A DNA stretch of 7,498 nucleotides, taken from NCBI GenBank assembly GCA_944391155.1, contig CALXSO010000081.1, forward strand, positions 1 to 7,498, given 5' to 3'. The position numbers were made by a program, and so were the translations under genes. This DNA comes from an uncultured Clostridia bacterium (GTDB taxonomy: Bacteria > Bacillota > Clostridia > TANB77 > CAG-508). The first letter of the stretch is position 1; the number at the start of each line of letters is the position of its first letter. The notes under the pieces were generated by a model. It did no database searches and was not told the DNA's origin. It worked only from the letters and a program-made list of their open reading frames with translations. This document shows, piece after piece, positions 1-6,062 of the stretch.

Positions 1-1493
1 GGTGGTCTTGTTACTAAATCCTCCTCTTTATCCTCTGACTCGTCAAATAATATATCTTCTTCAGTAACTGTCTCTTTCTTTTTGGCAGTTATTCCGAATT
101 CCCCTGCAACTAAAAATGCAGTATCAAAGTCTAATTCTTGATTTATTGTAGCCATAATTCCATAACCAAGCAATTTTTTAATTACCTCTGCTGTTGTTTT
201 CTTCATTTCTGCTGCTAAATCTTTTACAGTAATCGTTTCTGGAATTTCAATTTCAGTTAATTGGAAGATTTTTTGTTTATTTCTTTCTTCTTCACCTTTT
301 TGAACTTTTTTCTTACCTCTTCTGCCTCTTTGTGTAGTTAAATCATAATAATCAAGCATTCCTCCATCTTGTTCATCAAACATATTTGATAATCTATTTG
401 TCTGTTTAAGTGATTTTAATTTTCCTTCATCAAAATTATTATTATTTTGGTTTCTTCTTGATTTTGATTTTTTATTTCTTGTCTCATCAAATTTGTTATT
501 ATTTTTCTGTTTATCTTTGTCTATATTTTTATTATTATATTCTCTTACAACTTCTTTTTCTGCAACATCCACAGACATTATATTTTTAATATTTTTTTCA
601 ATTCCCTTTTCATCAAGAGGTCTTCTATTTCCAAAACGATTTTGATAATTTCCATTATTATTCTTCCCGTTTCTATTATTTTTATCATTATGATTAAATT
701 TTGAATTATTAAATTTATTATCATTATTTTTATAATTATTTCTATTATCTCTATTTATATTATTTTTTGCCATATTATTTTGAATCCTTGTATTTGTTGT
801 TTTTGTTTGCATATATGTTTTACTATCTCCTTGTGATTTATTATCTTCAAATTTCTTTTCGCTTGTAATTACTTCTTCTTTTTTATTTTCTAAATTATTA
901 TTTTGTTCTTCATGAATTATTTCTTTTTGGATTTTATTTTTAGTATTTACTGCTGGTTCTTTTACTTCTTTTATTTCTTTTACTTCTTTTTCCTTTTTCT
1001 TTTCTGGCTCTTGCTTATTCAATCCAAATAATTCACTTACTGTTTTAGGTTTATTAGGTTTATTTCTATATACTATATTAAAATTTTTATTTTGTCTTCT
1101 TTCCACAAATCCTACACTGTTTTTTCTTTCTTCTGCTTTTTCTACTTCCTTATTATTCACTTTTTCTTCAGTTACAATTACTTCTCTTCTTATTATTACT
1201 GGAGCTTTTTCATCTTTCTTCATTTCTTTTTCGTCTTTTTTTCTACTTTCTTTCATTTTTTCTTTCTTTTCATTTTTTAACTCTTTTTCTGACTTTATTT
1301 GTTCATTTTTCATATCTTTTTCTTTACTTTCCTCTTTTTTTTCAATATTTTGTTCTATTTGTTTTGCTTCTTCTTCTGTTACTCCACTTAGATGACTTTT
1401 TACTTTAATTTTTAAAGATAAAGCTATATCCAATACTTCTTTACTAGATTTTCCTAATTTCTTTGCTATTTCATGTATTTTTATTTTTCCCAA
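1..1493 (-). CDS. infB: Translation initiation factor IF-2, N-terminal part (cut by window edge)
   Basis: IF-2 is the GTPase that brings initiator tRNA to the 30S subunit and promotes subunit joining. The open frame reads 497 full codons from a TTG at 1493-1491 to the left edge. Residues 1-50 form the small N-terminal domain (begins MGKIKIHEIAKKLGKSSKEV). Residues about 50-405 are a charged, low-complexity linker, rich in Lys/Glu early and Asn later. Residues about 408-472 are the IF2 N2 domain (FQLTEIEIPETITVKDLAAE and following). The last residues read DLVTRPP, which in this family comes directly before the VVTVMGHVDHGKT P-loop, so the GTPase domain lies outside the window. The TTG start is chosen because GGGGGTGAT, nearly a full match to the 16S 3' end, sits 8 nt upstream (counted from the GGGGG core) and the protein then begins as IF-2 usually does. 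In-frame GTG (1502) and ATG (1508) codons upstream have no usable ribosome site; the ATG would add five residues. The gene overlaps ylxQ by 23 nt. Confidence 0.96.
   Translation of the reverse strand, partial: MGKIKIHEIAKKLGKSSKEVLDIALSLKIKVKSHLSGVTEEEAKQIEQNIEKKEESKEKDMKNEQIKSEKELKNEKKEKMKESRKKDEKEMKKDEKAPVIIRREVIVTEEKVNNKEVEKAEERKNSVGFVERRQNKNFNIVYRNKPNKPKTVSELFGLNKQEPEKKKEKEVKEIKEVKEPAVNTKNKIQKEIIHEEQNNNLENKKEEVITSEKKFEDNKSQGDSKTYMQTKTTNTRIQNNMAKNNINRDNRNNYKNNDNKFNNSKFNHNDKNNRNGKNNNGNYQNRFGNRRPLDEKGIEKNIKNIMSVDVAEKEVVREYNNKNIDKDKQKNNNKFDETRNKKSKSRRNQNNNNFDEGKLKSLKQTNRLSNMFDEQDGGMLDYYDLTTQRGRRGKKKVQKGEEERNKQKIFQLTEIEIPETITVKDLAAEMKKTTAEVIKKLLGYGIMATINQELDFDTAFLVAGEFGITAKKKETVTEEDILFDESEDKEEDLVTRP
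627..779 (-). other. Asparagine-rich disordered segment of IF-2
   Basis: This stretch encodes IF-2 residues 239-289, and by my count 24 of the 51 residues are Asn, mixed with Lys, Arg, Asp, Phe and Tyr. Shorter Asn runs recur further on (for example NQNNNNF around residue 350). It lies inside the linker between the N-terminal domain and N2, a region known to vary in length and composition between bacteria. The low GC content favours AAT codons and may account for part of the bias. Confidence 0.75.
957..990 (-). repeat. Short tandem repeat in the infB linker (period 18 nt)
   Basis: On the plus strand the 16-mer TTCTTTTACTTCTTTT occurs at 957-972 and again at 975-990. The repeat is in frame and encodes the coding-strand peptide KEVKEIKEVKEP. 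It sits in a long polypurine (coding strand) tract that encodes the Lys/Glu-rich part of the linker. This looks like replication-slippage growth of a disordered segment, not a functional site. Confidence 0.6.
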
Positions 1494-1806
1494 TAGAATC
1501 ACCCCCATCACAAATTTTTTCTATTTGACTTGCTAAGTTCTGATCTTTTATTCCTATTATTGCTTTATTTGATTTACCAATTGACTTACTAATGTTCTCG
1601 ATTGTATCAAATATTATTATTTTTATATGATTTTCCTTACATATTTTTTCAAATTTATTTTTCGTCCTATCTGAACTATCTTGTGCTACAATTACTATAT
1701 TTACTTTCTTCTTTTTTATTTCTGCTTCTACACTATCTGCTCCAAAGCATATTTTCCCAGCTTTAGCCGATAATCCTAATAATCCTAAAATTTTATTATT
1801 TACCAA
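1471..1806 (-). CDS. ylxQ: YlxQ, L7Ae-family K-turn RNA-binding protein
   Basis: A 111-residue protein of the ribosomal L7Ae/L30e superfamily, whose members bind kink-turn motifs in RNA; the B. subtilis relatives are YlxQ and YbxF. Visible family features are GLLGLSAKAGKICFG (residues 8-22), the hydrophobic strand VNIVIVAQDSSDRTKNKF (35-52) that carries the RNA-contact region, and SIGKSNKAIIGI (75-86). Length is normal for the family. The start is TTG at 1806-1804 with AGAGGTG upstream at good spacing. It overlaps the end of ylxR by 11 nt and the start of infB by 23 nt, so it is probably translationally coupled to both. The infB ribosome binding site lies inside its last codons. The precise cellular RNA target is not established by the sequence. 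Confidence 0.93.
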   Translation of the reverse strand: MVNNKILGLLGLSAKAGKICFGADSVEAEIKKKKVNIVIVAQDSSDRTKNKFEKICKENHIKIIIFDTIENISKSIGKSNKAIIGIKDQNLASQIEKICDGGDSIGKNKNT

Positions 1807-2056
1807 GAATTACACCTCTTAAATCTTCATAAATTTCAGATGAAATATTTGTCTCTAATACTCTTTCTAATCTTTTTGATTTAATAACCTTGTCTAAACA
1901 GTCTACATTATTACAAATGTATGCACCTCTACCTTCTTGCTTTCCAGTTATATCTATTTTTATTTCACCAGTTTTATTTTTCACTATTCTAATCAAATCT
2001 CTTTTATCTTTTTTTTCATTACATCCCATACAAGTTCTTTGTGGCAATTTCTTCAC
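1796..2056 (-). CDS. ylxR: YlxR (DUF448) RNA-binding protein, possible RNase P modulator
   Basis: An 86-residue YlxR/DUF448 protein. The signature RTCMGC (residues 7-12) and GRGAYIC (42-48) are present, with LIRIV (21-25) between them, and the length matches the family. Four cysteines are arranged CxxC (9, 12) and CxxxxC (48, 53). This could form a metal site, although metal binding is not a general rule for the family as far as I know. The B. subtilis protein has been reported to bind RNase P RNA and was renamed RnpM; that is family knowledge, not visible here. The start is GTG at 2056-2054 with AAGGGGGA upstream. The gap to nusA is 95 bp, and the gene overlaps ylxQ by 11 nt. Confidence 0.93.
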   Translation of the reverse strand: MKKLPQRTCMGCNEKKDKRDLIRIVKNKTGEIKIDITGKQEGRGAYICNNVDCLDKVIKSKRLERVLETNISSEIYEDLRGVILGK

Positions 2057-2093
2057 TAATATTCCCCCTTTTATTGTATGTCCCTATTTTATA

Positions 2094-2121
2094 TTTATAA
2101 CGTTTTTTGCATTTCTTTCAA
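2094..2121 (-). promoter_or_regulatory. Candidate internal promoter ahead of ylxR
   Basis: In the nusA-ylxR gap the minus strand reads TTGAAA (2116-2121), a 16-nt spacer, then TATAAA (2094-2099), each box five of six to the sigma-A consensus. Transcription would start near 2087 and give a leader of about 30 nt to the ylxR GTG. In DNA this AT-rich such matches arise by chance, so the support is modest. Confidence 0.3.
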
Positions 2122-2151
2122 CTCATTATTTGTTTTAAACAATTAACACAT

Positions 2152-3321
2152 TTAATTTTCTTCTAAACTTTCTTCAACTTCATTATTCTCTATTTGGCTT
2201 TCCTCTGGCATTTTTTCATTATTTTCCACTTCATTGTTTTGACTTTGTTCACTTTGTGCTTTTTCTAACATTTCTCTAAATTGTGTTTCTGATTTAATGT
2301 CTATTTTCCAATTTGTTAATTTTGCAGCCAATCTTGCATTTTGACCCGCCTTTCCTATAGCTAAAGATAATTGATTATCTGCTACAATTACCTGTGCAAA
2401 TCTTTCATTTTCTTTTATATCCACAGCCATTATTTCTGCTGGCAATAAAGCTGAAGCTATATAAATACTTGGATCTTCATTCCATTCTATAACATCTATT
2501 TTTTCTCCGTTTAATTCGTTAATTACATTTTGTATTCTAACACCTTTTTGTCCCACACAAGAACCTACTGGATCTATATTTGGGTCCGGAGAATAAACTG
2601 CTACCTTACTTCTATTTCCAGGATCTCTCGATACACTTTTAATTTCTATTACACCCTCATAAATTTCAGGTATTTCAAATTCTAATAATTTACGTACAAA
2701 ATCTGGATTACTTCTTGAAACTATAACTTGTGGTGCTCCTTTTGCACCTCTCTCCACATCTAAAACATATCCTTTTATTTTATCATTCACATGATATTTT
2801 TCTGTTGGTATTTGTTCTTTATGTGGCATTACACCTTCTAATTTTCCTAAGTCCATTACCACAATATTATGATCAGCTTTTTGGATAATTCCAGAAACGA
2901 TTTCTCCTTTTCTTTCATTAAATTCATTAAAAATAATATCTCTTTCTGCTTCTCTTAATTTTTGTATTATTACCTGCTTTGCTGTTTGTGCTGCAATTCT
3001 CCCAAAATCTTTTGGTACTATTTCAACTTCCACAGAATCTCCTATTTTTAATTGCTTATTTATTTTATGTGCTTCTTCTAAGCTGATTTCTGTTGCATCA
3101 TCATTTGCATTTTCCATAATTTCTTTTATCGCATAAAGATGAGTTGCTCCAGTTTTATGATCTATATCTACTCTTACATTTTCTAGTGAGTCAAAATTCC
3201 TCTTATATGCCGTTACTAATGCTGTTTCTATTGATTCTAATACATATTCTTTTTTTATTCCTTTTTCTTTTTCTAATTCTTCTAAAGCTAAGATTAATTC
3301 TTTGTTATCAATAGCTTTCAT
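2152..3321 (-). CDS. nusA: Transcription termination/antitermination factor NusA
   Basis: NusA binds RNA polymerase, promotes pausing and intrinsic termination, and takes part in antitermination. At 389 residues this is the short Firmicutes form, without the C-terminal acidic repeats of E. coli NusA. Domains in order are the polymerase-binding N-terminal domain (about 1-130), S1 (about 136-203, from NERKGEIVSGII), KH1 (about 205-280, with SRDPGNRSKVAVYS and the loop GQKG at 257-260) and KH2 (about 285-345, with GKAG at 323-326). Residues 355-389 form an acidic Glu/Asn-rich tail. Start is ATG at 3321-3319, with AAGGAGG at 3337-3331 and 9 nt spacing. The gap to rimP is 131 bp and shows no convincing promoter or terminator, so cotranscription with rimP is likely. 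Confidence 0.98.
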   Translation of the reverse strand: MKAIDNKELILALEELEKEKGIKKEYVLESIETALVTAYKRNFDSLENVRVDIDHKTGATHLYAIKEIMENANDDATEISLEEAHKINKQLKIGDSVEVEIVPKDFGRIAAQTAKQVIIQKLREAERDIIFNEFNERKGEIVSGIIQKADHNIVVMDLGKLEGVMPHKEQIPTEKYHVNDKIKGYVLDVERGAKGAPQVIVSRSNPDFVRKLLEFEIPEIYEGVIEIKSVSRDPGNRSKVAVYSPDPNIDPVGSCVGQKGVRIQNVINELNGEKIDVIEWNEDPSIYIASALLPAEIMAVDIKENERFAQVIVADNQLSLAIGKAGQNARLAAKLTNWKIDIKSETQFREMLEKAQSEQSQNNEVENNEKMPEESQIENNEVEESLEEN

Positions 3322-3452
3322 TTTCTCATTCCTCCTTACAGGGATTAATAATCATTTTTTAAAATCTATCCTAAAATAATTTAAAAAAATCCTTATATTT
3401 CCCTTTTTATTTAATTTATTTTATATCTATTTTTTCGTATTTTGATTTTATT

Positions 3453-3914
3453 TTACCAATTATAAATAGTTTTTATTTGTGATATATTTTTTCTTTCTAT
3501 TTCTATATCTTGATTTTCTTGGTCTTCTATTTTTACAAATTCAGTATTAAACTCCTTTAATTTTCCTTGATATTCTTTTTTGCCTTTATCATCTTTTTTG
3601 AACATTCTTATTTTCACTTCTTCACCTATATTTTTTTCTAAATGCTTATCTTTTTTCAAAATTCTTTCTATTCCAGGTGATGATACTTCTAGGAAATATT
3701 GTTCCTTTATATAATTTGCATCATCCAAAATATCGGAAATTGCATTATTTACTATTTCACAATCCTTTAAATCTATTCCCTCTGGTTTGTCTATTATTAT
3801 TCGTAAATAGTAATTTTTTCCTTCTTTTACATACTCTACATCATATAATTCATAACCAATCTCTTGTATTTTTGGCTCTAATAACTTTTCTACTTTTTCT
3901 TCTATATTTGCCAA
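3453..3914 (-). CDS. rimP: Ribosome maturation factor RimP
   Basis: RimP (YlxS in B. subtilis, YhbC in E. coli) assists 30S subunit maturation. The 153-residue length is normal. The N-terminal alpha/beta domain (about 1-85) contains the family hallmark LEVSSPGIER (75-84), preceded by GYELYDVEYVKEGKNYYLRI (20-39). The C-terminal SH3-like domain covers about 90-150. The start is TTG at 3914-3912: the Shine-Dalgarno GGAGG at 3925-3921 lies 6 nt away, and the protein then begins MANIEEKVEKLLEP, as expected. It is the first gene of the rimP-nusA-ylxR-ylxQ-infB operon, and its leader carries a strong promoter and a hairpin. Confidence 0.97.
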   Translation of the reverse strand: MANIEEKVEKLLEPKIQEIGYELYDVEYVKEGKNYYLRIIIDKPEGIDLKDCEIVNNAISDILDDANYIKEQYFLEVSSPGIERILKKDKHLEKNIGEEVKIRMFKKDDKGKKEYQGKLKEFNTEFVKIEDQENQDIEIERKNISQIKTIYNW

Positions 3915-3942
3915 ATTATACCTCCTTTTATTTGCAAAAGTT

Positions 3943-3967
3943 AAGAGTTGGATTTGTTCCCACTCTT
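3943..3967 (-). promoter_or_regulatory. rimP leader hairpin, candidate NusA-dependent attenuator
   Basis: In the minus-strand transcript AAGAGTGGGA (3967-3958) pairs with TCCAACTCTT (3952-3943) across an ACAAA loop, giving ten positions with one G-A mismatch. It lies between the promoter start point (about 3985) and the rimP Shine-Dalgarno (3925-3921). Only a short, interrupted U-run follows (AACUUUUGC). The combination of an imperfect stem and a weak U-tract is what NusA-dependent terminators look like. B. subtilis NusA is reported to autoregulate by termination in the leader of this same operon. The structure is seen; the regulatory role is inferred. Confidence 0.55.
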
Positions 3968-3991
3968 CTGCCTCATTTTTTGTATATTATA

Positions 3992-4020
3992 ATTATACCC
4001 AATTTTCTAATAAAATGCAA
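3992..4020 (-). promoter_or_regulatory. Sigma-A promoter of the rimP-nusA-infB operon
   Basis: The minus strand reads TTGCAT (-35, 4015-4020), an exact 17-nt spacer, then TATAAT (-10, 3992-3997). The predicted start near 3985 gives a leader of about 70 nt to the rimP TTG. A long A-rich tract lies immediately upstream (4023-4053). Confidence 0.8.
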
Positions 4021-4054
4021 GGTTTTTTTTAATTTTTTTATTTTTTTATTTTTG
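4021..4054 (-). promoter_or_regulatory. A-tract, probable UP element of the operon promoter
   Basis: Directly upstream of the -35 box the minus strand carries about 30 bases that are almost all A, in runs of five to eight broken by single or paired T. Phased A-tracts at this position contact the alpha-subunit C-terminal domains of RNA polymerase and raise promoter strength, which suits a translation operon. Such tracts are also common by composition in this genome, so the role is inferred. Confidence 0.5.
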
Positions 4055-4206
4055 TTGGTTGCTAGTCAACCTTATTTCAATGTAGCATTGTTTTCAACAT
4101 AACACTATTTAAAAAATGTCTTAAAATTCATTTTGAAGATAAAAAATTTATTAAGGCTAACCAGTAACTTTTATTGCAATTCAGACTTAATTTTATAGAA
4201 TAGTCT
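4055..4206. other. Intergenic stretch without a gene
   Basis: This is the upstream part of the 325-bp gap between the GT-C gene and rimP. I see no plausible coding region on either strand. It holds two short perfect inverted repeats, GGTTG-CTAGT-CAACC (4057-4071) and CAATG-TAG-CATTG (4078-4090). Neither is followed by a T-run on either strand, so they are not intrinsic terminators. They could be protein-binding sites or chance. Confidence 0.5.
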
Positions 4207-4236
4207 AAAAGATTAATATATAAGTATTTTTTAATC
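4207..4236 (-). terminator. Weak candidate terminator of the GT-C gene
   Basis: A few bases after the TAG stop, the minus-strand transcript has GATTAA (4236-4231) and TTAATC (4216-4211), a six-pair stem with a 14-nt loop, followed by UUUU (4210-4207). The stem is AT-rich and the loop is long, so termination may be inefficient and some read-through into the rimP operon is possible. Confidence 0.3.
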
Positions 4237-4239
4237 ACT

Positions 4240-5772
4240 CTATTCTTTTTCCAATAACATTATATTATATATATAATTTTGGTACTTAGTATCAAATCTC
4301 ATTGGACCTTCTATAACTGAAATTCCATCTTTAGGAAATTCGTTATATAATCCCATATTTTCAGAATCTATTAGCCATATTCTTCCATGATAATCTTTTA
4401 ATATATCTTCATAACTATATATTGTTTCCATTCCTGGTCCATAAGCTTTATATGCTTCTTCTACATCCCAATGTGCACCATTATAAAAATATTGTTTATT
4501 CTCTGGAAAGAAAGCCGCAATAACTCCTCCATTTCCAATATTTGAATATACAATTATATCATCTTTTTGAATATTTTCTCTTAAATATTCTATTTGTTTC
4601 ATATTGCTTTCATCATAATTTATATTTATATTTTCAATATTACTAATTGTTCCTAATATCAAAATAACTAAACATATAATTGCCGTAATAATTTTTCTGT
4701 TTTCTTTTGCCATAAAATATGCCAAGAAAAAAATATAAAGTCCCGTTAAAACTAATAAATATCTTGAAAATAATATAGGCTGAATAATTGACATTATAAG
4801 CATAAGCAATATTATTATTAAATATAATGCTAATGCTAAAATTCCAGGCATCATTTCTTCTTTGCTTTTTTTAGCTTTATATATTCTAAATGCAATATAT
4901 ATGTACATTAATATTGATGCAACTAATGCGACTATTGTTTGAGCATTAAAAGAAAATACTGTGTCTAATTGTCTTCTAAATTGGAAACTTGGCACTTCCA
5001 CTGCTGTACTTAATCCTAAAGTAATCCAGAAGCCTCCTCCCACATGTTGCATTTGTCCAACAAGATAAAATAGCCAAGGTATATATAATGCCACTTGAAT
5101 AATTCCTAATATAATAAAGTTTCTTAATACATTTTCACATTCTTTTCTATTTTTTATTAAATAAATTAATAATGCTAAATTTACTACAAAAGCTGTCACT
5201 AATGAATAGTAATGTGTATAGCAACAACATATACTAAATATTCCAAAAATTATTAAATTTTTTAATTGAATTTTCTTCCATTTAGCATCTTTTTCTTTTC
5301 CTTTATTTTCTTTTATTAATTTATACATCCTATATCCATATATAGCAATTATTGTAACAAATAAACATGCCCAAGAATACATTCTAACTTCCTGGCTATA
5401 TGTACTCATTACTGGTAAAAAGAATGTTAAAAAAGAAAATAAAATTCCTATTTTTTCTCCAAAATCTTTTCTTATATGTGTATATCCCATTATTCCTAAG
5501 ATTGCTATTGCAAGAACTGAAAATAATCTATAAATTATTACATTACTTCCAAATATTAATTCTACAATATGTAACATCCAATAATATAATGGTGGATGCA
5601 CATCATTTCCTGTTATTGTCCAAATTTCTGAAAAACTATGGTTGGCTATTGCTACTGAATAACTTTCATCAAACCATATATCCTCATGAAATGCCGCTAG
5701 CAAAATAAAAATTATTCCTAAAACTATTACTATTTTGTGTGCATTTTTTACACTTATTTTTATTTTATTCAT
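4240..5772 (-). CDS. GT-C membrane glycosyltransferase (ArnT/PMT-like)
   Basis: A 510-residue polytopic membrane protein of the GT-C fold, related to PMT/ArnT-type transferases that use polyprenyl-phosphate-linked sugars and act on the outer face of the membrane. Near the N-terminus the first membrane helix (about 12-28) is followed by IWFDESYS (32-39), whose acidic pair D35/E36 is the expected catalytic or metal site in the first extracellular loop. HPPLYYW (59-65) and SQEVRMYSW (126-134) are further hallmarks of this superfamily. About ten more hydrophobic segments reach to residue 378, followed by a soluble domain (about 385-510). Acceptor and sugar cannot be read from the sequence; cell-envelope glycan or protein glycosylation is likely. 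ATG at 5772 is preceded in frame by TAG at 5784-5782, so the start cannot lie further upstream. Its Shine-Dalgarno is 32 nt away behind a hairpin. It appears to be its own transcription unit. Confidence 0.88.
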   Translation of the reverse strand: MNKIKISVKNAHKIVIVLGIIFILLAAFHEDIWFDESYSVAIANHSFSEIWTITGNDVHPPLYYWMLHIVELIFGSNVIIYRLFSVLAIAILGIMGYTHIRKDFGEKIGILFSFLTFFLPVMSTYSQEVRMYSWACLFVTIIAIYGYRMYKLIKENKGKEKDAKWKKIQLKNLIIFGIFSICCCYTHYYSLVTAFVVNLALLIYLIKNRKECENVLRNFIILGIIQVALYIPWLFYLVGQMQHVGGGFWITLGLSTAVEVPSFQFRRQLDTVFSFNAQTIVALVASILMYIYIAFRIYKAKKSKEEMMPGILALALYLIIILLMLIMSIIQPILFSRYLLVLTGLYIFFLAYFMAKENRKIITAIICLVILILGTISNIENININYDESNMKQIEYLRENIQKDDIIVYSNIGNGGVIAAFFPENKQYFYNGAHWDVEEAYKAYGPGMETIYSYEDILKDYHGRIWLIDSENMGLYNEFPKDGISVIEGPMRFDTKYQNYIYNIMLLEKE

Positions 5773-5781
5773 TTTTTTCTT

Positions 5782-5811
5782 CTATTAGTTTATTTCTAAT
5801 AGTTCCTCCTT
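5782..5811 (-). promoter_or_regulatory. Distant Shine-Dalgarno plus hairpin ahead of the GT-C gene
   Basis: The only good ribosome site is AAGGAGGAA at 5811-5803. It is followed at once by a perfect seven-pair inverted repeat, CTATTAG-AAATAAA-CTAATAG (5802-5782), and nine more bases before ATG. The linear distance from GGAGG to ATG is 32 nt. If the hairpin forms, the effective spacing falls to about 11 nt. This resembles structure-assisted initiation described for some phage T4 genes. No other start codon with proper spacing fits the frame. Confidence 0.55.
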
Positions 5812-5928
5812 CTTACATTATTAAAAGAAAAATCTACATAATATTAAAAAAAGCTGTTTTTCTTTTGAAAATAAAATCTTAATATTTATCTTTAATTTCA
5901 GTATGCATAATTTAAAATTTCATATTGT

Positions 5929-5957
5929 TTTATATACACAATAAAAATTATATACAA
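5929..5957 (-). promoter_or_regulatory. Candidate promoter of the GT-C gene
   Basis: The minus strand has TTGTAT (5952-5957), a 17-nt spacer and TATAAA (5929-5934). The -35 matches only three of six bases. A nearby TATAAT (5947-5952) has no good -35 partner. Either would give a leader of about 150 nt or more. Some promoter is expected here because a strong terminator separates this gene from the GT2 gene, but the exact boxes are uncertain. Confidence 0.35.
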
Positions 5958-5958
5958 C

Positions 5959-5975
5959 AAAACTTTTAAAGTTTT
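5959..5975. repeat. Perfect inverted repeat beside the GT-C promoter
   Basis: AAAACTT-TTA-AAGTTTT has seven-bp perfect arms with a 3-bp centre and lies just upstream of the candidate -35 box. A second short dyad, CAAC-T-GTTG (5982-5990), lies nearby. The placement would suit an operator, but AT-rich DNA yields such dyads by chance. Confidence 0.4.
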
Positions 5976-6021
5976 CCACCACAACTGTTGACATTCAGCT
6001 AATTTTAATAATATTTAAAAT

Positions 6022-6062
6022 TTTAATAAATAAAGAATTGATTTTTATGAAATCAATTCTTT
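6022..6062 (-). terminator. Intrinsic terminator of the GT2 gene, also able to work on the plus strand
   Basis: A perfect 13-bp stem joins 6032-6044 and 6050-6062 with a 5-nt loop at 6045-6049. Read on the minus strand it is followed by a T-rich run (TTTATTTATT overlapping the 3' arm), as for an intrinsic terminator. On the plus strand the second arm is also followed by a T-run (6060-6064), so it could act in both directions. The 5' arm consists of the final codons of the GT2 gene, and the TAA stop (6047-6045) lies in the loop. Confidence 0.75.

Noticed and set aside
957..990. Repetitive pyrimidine-rich DNA as a CRISPR or mobile-element end
   Set aside because: The 18-nt period stays in frame, encodes Lys/Glu/Val/Ile linker residues, and has no spacer structure.
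1092..1280. Plus-strand open frame of 62 residues, very Phe-rich
   Set aside because: Antisense of the Lys/Glu-rich infB linker; Phe and Ser come from complementing AAA and GAA.
1890..2138. Plus-strand open frame of 82 residues antisense to ylxR
   Set aside because: Shadow of ylxR and the gap; its hydrophobic composition follows from the antisense of Lys/Glu/Asn codons.
3326..3355. Nine-codon leader peptide (ATG at 3355, TGA at 3328-3326) through the nusA Shine-Dalgarno
   Set aside because: No ribosome site at good spacing and no amino-acid run that would suggest attenuation; likely chance.
4057..4071. GGTTG-CTAGT-CAACC hairpin as terminator between the GT-C gene and rimP
   Set aside because: The transcript continues into an A-run on the minus strand and lacks a U-run on the plus strand, so it does not fit an intrinsic terminator.
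3677..4102. Plus-strand open frame of 141 residues antisense to rimP and its promoter
   Set aside because: It mirrors the rimP coding strand and promoter A-tract, is made of Leu/Phe/Ile runs from AT-rich antisense codons, has no ribosome site and resembles no family.
5400..5708. Plus-strand open frame of 102 residues inside the GT-C gene
   Set aside because: Antisense shadow of a membrane protein gene; no ribosome site or family signature.
5988..6016. Perfect -35 box TTGACA on the plus strand, suggesting an antisense promoter
   Set aside because: No acceptable -10 at 16-18 nt spacing, and a transcript would run almost at once into the two-way terminator at 6032-6062.
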